This document shows positions 26,241 to 34,769 of a DNA stretch of 64,000 bases, one piece after another. Below the pieces are notes generated by a model. It had not been told where the DNA came from and searched no databases. It saw only the letters and a list, made by a program, of their open reading frames with translations. The translations under genes and the position numbers were made by a program. This DNA comes from Luteimonas salinisoli (lineage in GTDB: Bacteria; Pseudomonadota; Gammaproteobacteria; Xanthomonadales; Xanthomonadaceae), in the NCBI RefSeq assembly GCF_013425525.1, contig NZ_JACCKA010000095.1:1-64000 (forward strand), read 5' to 3'. Numbering within the stretch: position 1 is the first letter of the stretch; each line of letters begins with the position of its first letter.

Positions 26241-26957
26241 ATGCGCTTAAGAAGGGTAATTTGTCTGCCGGTCTTTCTTATCTTTCTTCTTGGCGGAGGT
26301 TGCGCTCGGGAAGAATCCGAGAAAATACACGCGCCAGATTCTGGAGAACATCCAGAAGCCGTTTCGAGCGCATTGCCTGAGTCCGGAATCACATACCTGG
26401 TTATAGACGAGAAAGTATCCGACACGCCTATCAAGACCCAGATTGAGCAGCAGATCGTCGTCTCTAGCGTCCCAACGAGGGCGGGACTCGAAGATGAAAT
26501 CTTCAGACGCTATCGCTCCGCCAGGGCTCGCCGTGGCTTCCGTCACCACAACGTCGCGACCAATATCTACATATACGTCTATGGGACCAAAGAGCAGGCC
26601 AACGCGGGACAGGGGCTCTGGATTGGAATGATCGCGATGGGCCCGCTGGACAAAGAAGAACCTCGCGTTCTCATCAGTGAGGAGAGATTGGCTGCCCTCT
26701 CCCACGTGCCAGAAGAACGTTTTGGTCTCTCTGAGGAAGAGCGCAAGAAGGTTTTTCGCGAGTCGGCTGCGGCCGAAGACAGGGCGACCCGGGAGGCAAT
26801 GGCGCGCGTTCCTGGCTCGCAGATCATGAAGCAGATCGACATGGAACGAGAACTCGAAGAGAAGTACAAGAATGAACTCGTACGGAAGTACGATCTAACG
26901 AATGAGCAGTTACAGGAGATCGTTGTCGAGGCAGCAATGAAGGGGTGGCCATACTGA
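26241..26957 (+). CDS. Cassette-associated hypothetical lipoprotein
   Basis: A 238-residue protein with a lipoprotein signal (RRVICLPVFLIFLLGGGC, lipobox Cys near residue 21), then a linker and a soluble domain with SARARRGFRHHNVATNIYIYVYG and LWIGMIAMGPLD, and a long charged C-terminal helix (EELERKYKNELVRKYDLTNE-like). ATG at 26241 is chosen; GTG at 26232 adds three residues. It begins 20 bp after attC 4. The composition is clearly less GC-rich than in the flanks. The domain is not recognised. The 133 bp after it hold no clear attC, so whether it is still a mobile cassette is uncertain. Confidence 0.7.
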   Translation: MRLRRVICLPVFLIFLLGGGCAREESEKIHAPDSGEHPEAVSSALPESGITYLVIDEKVSDTPIKTQIEQQIVVSSVPTRAGLEDEIFRRYRSARARRGFRHHNVATNIYIYVYGTKEQANAGQGLWIGMIAMGPLDKEEPRVLISEERLAALSHVPEERFGLSEEERKKVFRESAAAEDRATREAMARVPGSQIMKQIDMERELEEKYKNELVRKYDLTNEQLQEIVVEAAMKGWPY

Positions 26958-27090
26958 ATGCGAAATTTTTCTGTCTAGAAGCGGCTTGCGACGGACGGAA
27001 CCTCTCGCCACCGCTAGGAGTTGTGGGTGCCTCCCCATTTAAGCCATCTTCATGTCTCCGAGCGGCTGACTCCAGGATCCAAGGGACGAC

Positions 27091-27828
27091 ATGATGGAGG
27101 TATTGTTACTTCCCGGGCTCGATGGCACTGCAACGCTGCTCGAGGCCTTTTGTTCTCGTCTCGGCGATCTCGGGGTTGCGGCCCGAGCCATTGCTTACCC
27201 GCCGGATCGTGCTCTGGGGTATCTCGAGCTCGAGGCAATCGTCCGAGCTCAGCTTCGCACGTCCAATCCCTTCGTGCTTCTAGGGGAGTCGTTCTCCGGC
27301 CCGCTGGCCATCCTCGTTGCTGCGAACGCGCCTGTTGGCCTTGCGGGGCTGGTCTTGTCCACCACGTTCGCGCGAGCGCCGGTGCCTGCACTTTCCCCCC
27401 TGGCGCCACTGGTGCGGTTCGCCCCGGTTCGGCCGCCCATGCCACTACTGTCCTGGTCACTTCTGGGGCCGTGGGCCACGCCCGCCCTCAGGTCGCAACT
27501 CGCTGCAGCGCTGCGCTCGGTCAGCCCGGCTGCCCTGCGCGCACGAGCTGCAGCGGCCATGCGCATCGATGTCTCGCAGCTTCTGCCGTCCGTGCAGGTT
27601 CCCGTGTTGCAGCTCGTGGCCGGCGAGGATCGCTTGCTGGTCCGGTCTGCATCGGAGGAGCTGGCGGCCAGCCTGTCCGACTGCCGCACGGTCGTGGTTG
27701 CAGGGCCTCACCTGCTTCTTCAGACTTCCACGGAGGCATGCGCTCAAGAGGTTGCCGCATTCGTGCGAGGCTTGGACCCCGATGATTCCTCCTGTTCGGC
27801 CCCGCCTCGCAGGACGCCTCAGGGATGA
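27091..27828 (+). CDS. Alpha/beta hydrolase
   Basis: A 245-residue alpha/beta-hydrolase fold protein. LLLPGLDGTA holds the oxyanion-hole region, LLGESFSGPLA is the nucleophile elbow (Ser), QLVAGEDRLLV carries the Asp and VAGPHLLLQTS the His. It is similar to small esterases or lipases of the BioH/MenH size class; the substrate cannot be told. ATGATG offers two starts. It overlaps the methyltransferase gene by four bases, so the two are coupled. It lies just beyond the cassette array, where GC rises back toward the genome value. Confidence 0.78.
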   Translation: MMEVLLLPGLDGTATLLEAFCSRLGDLGVAARAIAYPPDRALGYLELEAIVRAQLRTSNPFVLLGESFSGPLAILVAANAPVGLAGLVLSTTFARAPVPALSPLAPLVRFAPVRPPMPLLSWSLLGPWATPALRSQLAAALRSVSPAALRARAAAAMRIDVSQLLPSVQVPVLQLVAGEDRLLVRSASEELAASLSDCRTVVVAGPHLLLQTSTEACAQEVAAFVRGLDPDDSSCSAPPRRTPQG

Positions 27829-28475
27829 CCGCCGAACGGCAGAAGGGCAGACGATTGAAGAAGACGAAAGAATTCTGGGACAGAAATGCGCCTCGCTACG
27901 CCAGGAGCCCGATTCGAGACGAGAAGGCCTATCGGAAGAAATTGACGATCACCCAGGAGTACTTCCGGCCGGACTGGTCCGTGCTGGAGTTCGGCTGCGG
28001 CACCGGCAGTACGGCGATCGTCCATGCGCCCTATGTGAAGCGCATCGATGCGACCGACATCTCGGACAGGATGCTGGAGATCGCCGAACGAAAGGCCGCC
28101 GAAGCAGGCGTCGAAAACATCAGCTTTCGCCAGGGCACCCTGGAGAGCCTCGCACTGGAGCCGGAAAGCTACGATGCCGTGCTGGGGCTCAACGTGCTGC
28201 ACCTGCTCGAGGACGTCGAGGCTGCGATTTCGAGAGTGCATGGACTGCTGAAGCCAGGTGGGATCTTCGTCTCCAGCACCGTGCTGATCGATGACATCAA
28301 TGCTGCTTGGCGAATGTTGATTCCCCTCATGCAGTTCGTGGGTTTCGCGCCCTACGTGAATCGCTTCGGCAGGCAGCAGCTCGTCTCGAGGTTGACCGAT
28401 GCCGGCTTCGGCATCGATCGCGAATGGCAGCCCAGGAATGGGTCGGTATTCATCGTTGCCAGGAAGCGCTCGTAA
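27825..28475 (+). CDS. Class I SAM-dependent methyltransferase
   Basis: A 216-residue Rossmann-type methyltransferase. Motif I is VLEFGCGTGSTAIV (residues about 48-60), then RIDATDISDRMLEIA (motif II, acidic ribose contact), YDAVLGLNVLHLLED (post-motif) and LLKPGGIFVSS (motif IV). It resembles UbiE/COQ5-like small-molecule methyltransferases, with no clear substrate domain. It overlaps the hydrolase by four bases and is followed after 27 bp by the DUF6506-like gene, so the three probably form an operon. Native substrate is unknown. Confidence 0.82.
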   Translation: MTAERQKGRRLKKTKEFWDRNAPRYARSPIRDEKAYRKKLTITQEYFRPDWSVLEFGCGTGSTAIVHAPYVKRIDATDISDRMLEIAERKAAEAGVENISFRQGTLESLALEPESYDAVLGLNVLHLLEDVEAAISRVHGLLKPGGIFVSSTVLIDDINAAWRMLIPLMQFVGFAPYVNRFGRQQLVSRLTDAGFGIDREWQPRNGSVFIVARKRS

Positions 28476-28502
28476 ACGACTCGACTCCATGGGAGGAATT
28501 TC

Positions 28503-28808
28503 ATGATCAGCTGGGCATTCATCTTCGAGGCACCGGAGACCGATCCGGGGACCGATCGCCTCGTCATCGAGCGGGGCGGGGTACGGAGCATCGTGGTCGC
28601 CGTGCCGGAGCAGTCCGCAGTGGTCCAGGTGGCCGTGGACCTGGTGCGCGACGGGGCGCAGTTCATCGAGCTTTGCGGTGGCTTCGAGCCGGTCTGGGCC
28701 GGAAGGGTCGTCGAGGCGACGGGCGGGTCGGTGCCGGTGGGGTGCGTGGGGTATGCGGGGGGTGCGTCCATCGCCCGGCTGGCGGGGGTCTTCGCTCCGG
28801 AGGAGTGA
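28503..28808 (+). CDS. DUF6506-like protein
   Basis: A 101-residue soluble protein with WAFIFEAPETDPGTDRLVIE at the N-terminus, SIVVAVPEQSAVVQVAVDLV in the middle and FIELCGGFEPVWAGRVVEAT before the Gly-rich end. This pattern matches my recollection of the DUF6506 family, whose function is unknown. A strong ribosome site (GGGAGGAA) precedes the ATG. It is the third gene of the hydrolase-methyltransferase operon. Confidence 0.65.
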   Translation: MISWAFIFEAPETDPGTDRLVIERGGVRSIVVAVPEQSAVVQVAVDLVRDGAQFIELCGGFEPVWAGRVVEATGGSVPVGCVGYAGGASIARLAGVFAPEE

Positions 28809-28869
28809 GTTGCGCGTGGGCGCGCGTTGCGCCCTCTTGCGGCGATTCGGGCCGATCCTGTCGTTGGCG

Positions 28870-28893
28870 TCCTGGCGTCCTGGCGTCCTGGCG
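28870..28893. repeat. Three tandem copies of TCCTGGCG
   Basis: An exact 8-bp unit repeated three times in the gap after the DUF6506-like gene. Short slippage repeat with no obvious function. Confidence 0.85.
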
Positions 28894-28959
28894 GGCTGTT
28901 GCGGTTGGCCGGGCGGGAGAGTCGGGGCGCTTCGCCGTTTCCGGCTTCGGGGGGTGGGC

Positions 28960-28982
28960 AGCCGAGCAAGCTCGGCTCTACG
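28960..28982. repeat. Single REP palindrome
   Basis: AGCCGAGC AA GCTCGGCT followed by CTAC, one arm of the double element. It lies about 30 bp from the AT-rich candidate promoter of the xyloglucan locus. Confidence 0.8.
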
Positions 28983-29343
28983 CGGAAGGGGGCCGGCCGG
29001 TGCTAGCTCGTATTCCAACGGGATATAGAATCTTGTAAATATTTCATTGGTACGGCATGGCGCACGGCGCCTATGCTCCGACGCAAGTCACATTCACGGC
29101 GCCCGTGCCAAGGGGACGCCGAGGGCCGGGGCCGGATGGCCTGCTTGCCGGCCCGTGAACCCCGGCCTCGGGCCGGGTGTGACGCGACCGGCCCGGCGCC
29201 GGACGCAGGAGCGCGGGAGGGGCGAACGACGGCGTAGACCGGAGAGCCCGTCCGAGGCACCACCACCGCCCGGGACCGCACTGCGCCACGGCGCCCGCGG
29301 CCCGGTCCGCAAGCGTCAGCCATGTGTCCTGGGAGGGAACAGC

Positions 29344-32274
29344 ATGCAAAAGCGTCATCCTCGGCCGGCGGGTCATCGCGCCGCCCGCGCGCTCCGGCTC
29401 ACCGCCATCGCCACCGCCGTCGCGCTGACGTTCAGCGCCCACGCCTGGGCGCAGCAGGCGCCCTCCGCGCCGGGCGCCGAGGAGGAGGATCCCGATGCCC
29501 GCGTGACCGAGCTGGATACGGTGCAGGTCACCGGCGTCCGCGGCAGCCTGACCCGCGCGCAGATCATCAAGGAAACCACCGACCAGATCGTGGATTCCAT
29601 CGTTGCGGAGGACATCGGCAAGCTGCCCGACAACAACGTCGCCGAGGCGCTGCAGCGCATCTCGGGCGTGCAGATCCGGCGCAACAAGGGCGAGGGCAGC
29701 GAAATCGCCATCCGCGGCCTGACCCAGGTGCGCACCGAACTCAACGGCCGCGACGTTTTCACCGCAAACGCGGGCCGCGCACTGAGCCTCGAGGACGTGC
29801 CGGCCGAACTGCTCGCCGGCATCGACGTCTACAAGAATCCGAACGCCGAGCTGATCGAAGGCGGTATCGGCGGCCTGGTCAACCTGCGCACGCGCATGCC
29901 GTTCGATGCCGATGGCATGAGGCTCAGCGGCAGCTTCACCGTCAACCGCTGGGACTTGCGCGATTCGGTGCATCCATCGGCCTCGTTCCTGTTCAGCAAC
30001 CGCTGGCTGACCGGCGTCGGCGAGATGGGTTTCCTGTTCAACATCGCCCGCCAGGAAGGCCAGTACCGCGAGGACCGCATCAACCTCGGCAGCTACCTGG
30101 TGTTCGACGATGTGCCCGGCTACGAGGGGCAGGAGGTCGTGATCCCCACCGAGATCGGCATGTACAGCCACTTCGGCGACCGCGAGCGCGACGGCCTGGC
30201 CGCGGCGTTCCAGTGGAAGCCGAACGACGACATGGAGATCTACGCGCAAGCGCTGCGTTCGGACTACAAGTTCCGCAACCGCGAGTACAGCGTCCGCGCC
30301 GGCAACTTCAACAACAACACCGACGACGTGGTGAACTGGTCCGGGAACGGCTGGGGCTTCGTCTCGCCGTCGATCCCCGGCTACGAAGCCTTCACCGATC
30401 CATTCGGCTTCACCCCGGATGGCGAGTTCCAGTACGGGACGTTCAACAACGCGCTGGTGACCACCACCGCGCGCATGGACTGGCGCAATTCGGTGACCAG
30501 CGACTACGGCGCGGGCTTCAAGTGGCAGGTCAACGACCGGCTCCACTTCTCCACCGATCTGCAGTATGTCGACGCCACCACCGAAAGCGTGAACTACTGG
30601 GTCGACCTGCTGGCGGGGCAGTTGGACGATCCGAACGACTGGCGTGGCTGGTCAGGGCTCTACGGCATGCCGCCGGTGATCGTGGACTTCCGCGGCGAGC
30701 GGCCGTCGATCAGCGTCGTCGACCAGGCCACCGGCCAGCCGATCCCGGGTTACATGAGCAACGTCGAGAACTACGCCGGGTGGATGTCCCACCTGGACAA
30801 GCGCGACGACAACGACGCCGACCAGATTTCGTGGCGGGCGGACGTGCGCTGGGATTTCGTCGACAGCGGCTTCCTGCGCGACCTGCGCTTCGGCGTCCGC
30901 CTGACCGACCGCGACTCGATCGTGCGCAGTTCCAGCTGGAACTGGCAGAAGATCCCGCCGCCGGGTTCGGACAACGCCTGGGGCACGTGGGCCGCGGTGC
31001 CCCTGTCGGAGTACCCGGACGCGTGCTACAGGCTGTTCCCCTTCGAGGACCATTTCCGTGGCCAGAGCGGCCTGCCGACCGGTTACGTGGCCTGCGACGA
31101 GATGGTCGCCGACTACGAGAACACCGTGCGCATGTTCGGCCATGATCCGGTGACCTACAACGCGCAGACCGATATTCGCGAGTTCGGCGAGAAGACCTAT
31201 GCCGCCTACGCGATGCTGCGCTTCGGCAACGACAGCGGCCGCTTCCCCTGGGACGCGAACGCCGGTGTTCGCCTGGTGCGCACCGAGACCACGGTCGACG
31301 GCTGGGAGCGCGAGCAGGACGTGCCGGTGAACGAACTGGTCCCGGTCAGCGTGAAGCACGCGTACACCGACGTGTTGCCGAGCTTCAACTTCCGCATGTT
31401 CTTCACCCCGCAACTGCAGTGGCGCGTGGCCGCCTCGCGCGCGATGTCGCGGCCCAACTTCGACCTGCTCGATCCCTACGTGCACTTGGACAACACCTTC
31501 TTCGACTTCAACACCGGCGGCCTGTCCTACGCCAACCGTGGCAACCCCTACCTGGAGCCGATGTACTCCAATCAGTTCGACACTTCCCTGGAGTGGTACT
31601 TCGGCGAAGGCTCGATGCTGTACGGCACCGCCTTCTACAAGCAGGTCAAGGGCTTCTATTTCTACGACACGGTGACCGCCAACTACTACGACCCGGCGTA
31701 CGAGGTGCAGGACACGCCGGACAGCTCGGCGCGCCCCTGCGTGGGCGCCGAGTGCGTGCGCCCGTTCGAGCTGCAGACCCGCACCAACGGCGAGGACGGC
31801 AAGATCAAGGGCCTGGAGGTCGGCTACCGGCAGATCTTCCAGTCGGGGTTCGGGTTCGAGACCAACTACACCTACGTCGACAGCAGCGCGCCGTCGCCGG
31901 ACGCGCAGACCACCGACGGCATCGAGGTGGCCTACCTGCCGCTGGAGGGGCTGTCCAAGCACAGCTACAACGTGGTGCTGTTCTTCGAGCGCGAACGCTT
32001 CTCGGTCCGTACCGCGTACAACTGGCGCGATACCTGGCTGGTCACCACCCGGCCGCCGAATGCCGGCCATGTGCCGCAGTACCACGACGAGACCGGACAA
32101 CTGGACGCGTCGATCCGATTCAACTTCGACGAGATCTGGTCGATCTCGCTCGACGGCACCAACCTGCTGGATGAGGAACGTTTCGACTACTACGGTAGCC
32201 CGAGCCGCCCCAACGGCTGGTACCTCAACGATCGTCGGATCGGTCTGACCGTCCGCGCCAACCTGGATCTGTAG
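29344..32274 (+). CDS. TonB-dependent receptor (xyloglucan locus)
   Basis: A 976-residue outer-membrane receptor. Signal peptide: first 40 residues (ALRLTAIATAVALTFSAHAWA). TonB box-like region with TELDTVQVTGVRGS, then the plug domain (IVDSIVAEDIGKLPDNNVAE, LQRISGVQIRRNKGEGSE, TRMPFDADGM) and a long beta-barrel ending in VRANLDL. The plug motif IAEDIGKLPDNN is that of the sugar-type TBDTs of Xanthomonas and Caulobacter. It should import xyloglucan oligosaccharides. ATG at 29344 has GGGAGGGAAC upstream and gives a normal signal peptide. It is the first gene of the eight-gene locus; spacing to GH74 is 218 bp. Confidence 0.92.
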   Translation: MQKRHPRPAGHRAARALRLTAIATAVALTFSAHAWAQQAPSAPGAEEEDPDARVTELDTVQVTGVRGSLTRAQIIKETTDQIVDSIVAEDIGKLPDNNVAEALQRISGVQIRRNKGEGSEIAIRGLTQVRTELNGRDVFTANAGRALSLEDVPAELLAGIDVYKNPNAELIEGGIGGLVNLRTRMPFDADGMRLSGSFTVNRWDLRDSVHPSASFLFSNRWLTGVGEMGFLFNIARQEGQYREDRINLGSYLVFDDVPGYEGQEVVIPTEIGMYSHFGDRERDGLAAAFQWKPNDDMEIYAQALRSDYKFRNREYSVRAGNFNNNTDDVVNWSGNGWGFVSPSIPGYEAFTDPFGFTPDGEFQYGTFNNALVTTTARMDWRNSVTSDYGAGFKWQVNDRLHFSTDLQYVDATTESVNYWVDLLAGQLDDPNDWRGWSGLYGMPPVIVDFRGERPSISVVDQATGQPIPGYMSNVENYAGWMSHLDKRDDNDADQISWRADVRWDFVDSGFLRDLRFGVRLTDRDSIVRSSSWNWQKIPPPGSDNAWGTWAAVPLSEYPDACYRLFPFEDHFRGQSGLPTGYVACDEMVADYENTVRMFGHDPVTYNAQTDIREFGEKTYAAYAMLRFGNDSGRFPWDANAGVRLVRTETTVDGWEREQDVPVNELVPVSVKHAYTDVLPSFNFRMFFTPQLQWRVAASRAMSRPNFDLLDPYVHLDNTFFDFNTGGLSYANRGNPYLEPMYSNQFDTSLEWYFGEGSMLYGTAFYKQVKGFYFYDTVTANYYDPAYEVQDTPDSSARPCVGAECVRPFELQTRTNGEDGKIKGLEVGYRQIFQSGFGFETNYTYVDSSAPSPDAQTTDGIEVAYLPLEGLSKHSYNVVLFFERERFSVRTAYNWRDTWLVTTRPPNAGHVPQYHDETGQLDASIRFNFDEIWSISLDGTNLLDEERFDYYGSPSRPNGWYLNDRRIGLTVRANLDL

Positions 32275-32492
32275 CCTTCGCCGCCTCGCATCGTCGTCTC
32301 GCCTCCCCGGGGCGGCGGTGCGGGGGCCGGCGTTTCGGCGCCGCCATGCAGCCGCCGCGTGCGTGCGGCGCCGGCGTCGCCGGGCAGTCTGCGGCGGGCG
32401 GATGGCGGAGCCCGCGTCCGCGGCGACCGCCGCCCCGGCACCCCTGCGGGCGAGCCCGTACCGGCTCCATTCACGAGGAAACCGCTGCCGAG

Positions 32493-34769
32493 ATGCCCGC
32501 GACCAGCCTTTCCCGCCCCCTGTACCGCCGGGCCAACGGCCGCGCAATGCGCACTCCCTCGGTGGGCATGATGGCCGGCCTGCTGGCGCTGGCGCTGCTG
32601 GCGGGTGCGACGCCGCGGGGAATCGCCGCGCCGGCACCGTACCAGTGGCGCAACGTCGCGATCGGCGGCGGCGGCTTCGTCACCGGGCTGGTGTTCCATC
32701 CGACGGAAGCCGGACTGCTGTACGCGCGCACCGATGTGGGCGGCGCCTACCGCTGGGAGGCCGCCGCGCGGCGCTGGGTGCCGCTGACCGACTGGATCGG
32801 CCACCAGGACGCCAATCTCGCCGGCATCGAGAGCCTGGCGCTGGATCCTTCCGACCCGCAGCGGCTGTACCTGGCCGCCGGCACCTACACCCACGAACGC
32901 GCCGGCAACGGCGCGATCCTGCGCTCGGCCGATCGCGGCGCCACGTTCGAGCGCAGCGACCTGCCGTTCAAGCTCGGCGGCAACGAGCTGGGCCGCGGCA
33001 ACGGCGAACGCCTGGCGGTGGATCCCAACGACGGTCGCGTGCTGCTGCTGGGTTCGCGCGCGCACGGGCTGTGGCGCAGCGACGACCGCGGCGCCAGCTG
33101 GAACAAGGTGGACGCATTTCCGGCGCTGGCCGAGTCGGAAGCGGCGATGGCCGAGAACGACTGGCGGCGCCAGCACGTCGGCATCGCGTTCGTGGCGTTC
33201 GATCCGGACAGCGGCGAGGCCGGCGCGCCGACGCCGAAGGTGTACGCCGGCGTCTCCACGCGCCAGACCAGCCTGTACGTTTCCGAAGACGGCGGTGCCG
33301 GCTGGCGCGCGCTTCCGGGCCAGCCCACCGGGCTGCGGCCCAACCACATGGTGCGCGACGCGCGCGGCGACTGGCTGGTCAGCTACGGCGACGAGCCGGG
33401 TCCGGATGCGATGCACGACGGCGCGCTGTGGAAATATTCGCCGGCCGACGGCAGCTGGACCGAGATCACCCCCGCGCCGCAGTCCACCGACACCGAGGGC
33501 GACGGCTTCGGCTGGGGCGCGGTGGCGGCGGACCCGCACGATCCCGACACGATCGTCGCCACCACCTTCGGACGCTTCGGGCCGCACGACGACGTGTTCC
33601 GCAGCACCGACGGCGGCAAGACCTGGCAGCCGGTGTTCCCGCGTTCGGAGTTCGATCATTCGGCCTCGCCCTGGACCGCGCAGGCCACGCCGCACTGGAT
33701 GGCGGATATCGAGATCGATCCGTTCGATCCGGACCGGGTGTGGTTCGTCACCGGCTACGGCCTCTGGGCCTCGCACGACATGACCGCGTTCGAGCGCGGC
33801 GGCACCGTGCACTGGCGCTTCGAGGACGCCGGCCTGGAGGAAACCGTGCCGCTGGTCCTGGTCAGCCCGCCGCAGGGGCCGCACCTGATCAGCGGGCTGG
33901 GCGACATCGACGGCTTCGTGCACGACGACCTGGACCGCACCACCGTGCAGTTCGCCGCGCCGCCGCGCTACAGCAACACCGAGAGCCTGGCCTTCGCGGG
34001 CCGGGCGCCGGAGGTGATGGTCCGCAGCGGCCATCTGCACGACGCTCGCGACGGCGTGGTGCTCGCGGCGCATTCGCGCGACGGCGGTCGCAGCTGGGCG
34101 ATGTTCGCCGCCGAGCCGCCGCAGGGCGAGGGCGCCGGCCATATCGCGATCGCCGCCGACGGCAAGCGGGTGATCTGGCAGCCGCGCAAGGCGGGGCACT
34201 GGCGCACCGACGATTTCGGCGGACGCTGGCAGCGGGTGAAGGGGCTGCCGGACACCGCGGTGGTCGAGGCCGACCGGGTGGACGCGGCGCGCTGGTACGG
34301 GTTCGATCCGGCCAGCGGCAGGCTCTACCTCAGCGACGACGGCGGCGGCGAGTTCACTGAAGCCGCGCGCGACGCCGGCACGGCCGGCGAGGCCGAGGAG
34401 CGGTTCCGTGCGCAGCTCAGGCCGGCGCACGGCCACGCCGGCCTGGTCTACATCGCCGCGTCCCGGCGCGGGCTGCTGCGCTGGAACGCCGGCCGGCTGG
34501 AACGCCTGCCGGACGTCGACGACGCCCGCGCGATCGGACTGGGCAAGCCGAAGGACGGCAGCGAGACGCCGACGCTGTTCCTGTTCGGCGCGGTGCGGGG
34601 CGAGTTCGGCCTGTACCGTTCCGACGACGACGGCCGCGACTGGCTGCGCATCGACGACGATGCGCACCGCTTCGGCAGCCTGCGCAGCGTCGCCGGCGAT
34701 CCGCGCCTGTACGGCCGCGTGTATCTCGCCACCGGCGGCCGGGGGATCCTGTATGGCGATCCGCGCTAG
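32493..34769 (+). CDS. GH74 endo-xyloglucanase
   Basis: A 758-residue protein of the GH74 two-propeller type. Signal peptide near residues 20-46 (MRTPSVGMMAGLLALALLAG). YARTDVGGAYRW (Asp at about residue 81) contains the first catalytic Asp, and the section ATPHWMADIEIDPFDPDRVW has the second. Repeated blades such as WRSDDRGASWNK, VSEDGGAGWRALPG and YRSDDDGRDWLRI are BNR-like repeats of this family. It cuts the beta-1,4-glucan backbone of xyloglucan, probably in the periplasm or at the surface. ATG at 32493 or 32547 is possible. It overlaps the GH2 gene by 17 bp. Confidence 0.93.
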   Translation: MPATSLSRPLYRRANGRAMRTPSVGMMAGLLALALLAGATPRGIAAPAPYQWRNVAIGGGGFVTGLVFHPTEAGLLYARTDVGGAYRWEAAARRWVPLTDWIGHQDANLAGIESLALDPSDPQRLYLAAGTYTHERAGNGAILRSADRGATFERSDLPFKLGGNELGRGNGERLAVDPNDGRVLLLGSRAHGLWRSDDRGASWNKVDAFPALAESEAAMAENDWRRQHVGIAFVAFDPDSGEAGAPTPKVYAGVSTRQTSLYVSEDGGAGWRALPGQPTGLRPNHMVRDARGDWLVSYGDEPGPDAMHDGALWKYSPADGSWTEITPAPQSTDTEGDGFGWGAVAADPHDPDTIVATTFGRFGPHDDVFRSTDGGKTWQPVFPRSEFDHSASPWTAQATPHWMADIEIDPFDPDRVWFVTGYGLWASHDMTAFERGGTVHWRFEDAGLEETVPLVLVSPPQGPHLISGLGDIDGFVHDDLDRTTVQFAAPPRYSNTESLAFAGRAPEVMVRSGHLHDARDGVVLAAHSRDGGRSWAMFAAEPPQGEGAGHIAIAADGKRVIWQPRKAGHWRTDDFGGRWQRVKGLPDTAVVEADRVDAARWYGFDPASGRLYLSDDGGGEFTEAARDAGTAGEAEERFRAQLRPAHGHAGLVYIAASRRGLLRWNAGRLERLPDVDDARAIGLGKPKDGSETPTLFLFGAVRGEFGLYRSDDDGRDWLRIDDDAHRFGSLRSVAGDPRLYGRVYLATGGRGILYGDPR

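Larger units (their letters stand above)
28809..29343. promoter_or_regulatory. Gap and promoter region before the xyloglucan TBDT
   Basis: A 535-bp gap. It contains three copies of TCCTGGCG in tandem (28870-28893), a lone REP palindrome and an AT-rich patch near 29010-29050 (ATATAGAATCTTGTAAAT) that is the best place for a promoter. The last 250 bp are extremely GC-rich and form the leader of the TBDT transcript. I see no open frame with support. I found no copy of the 14-bp LacI operator in it. Confidence 0.45.
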
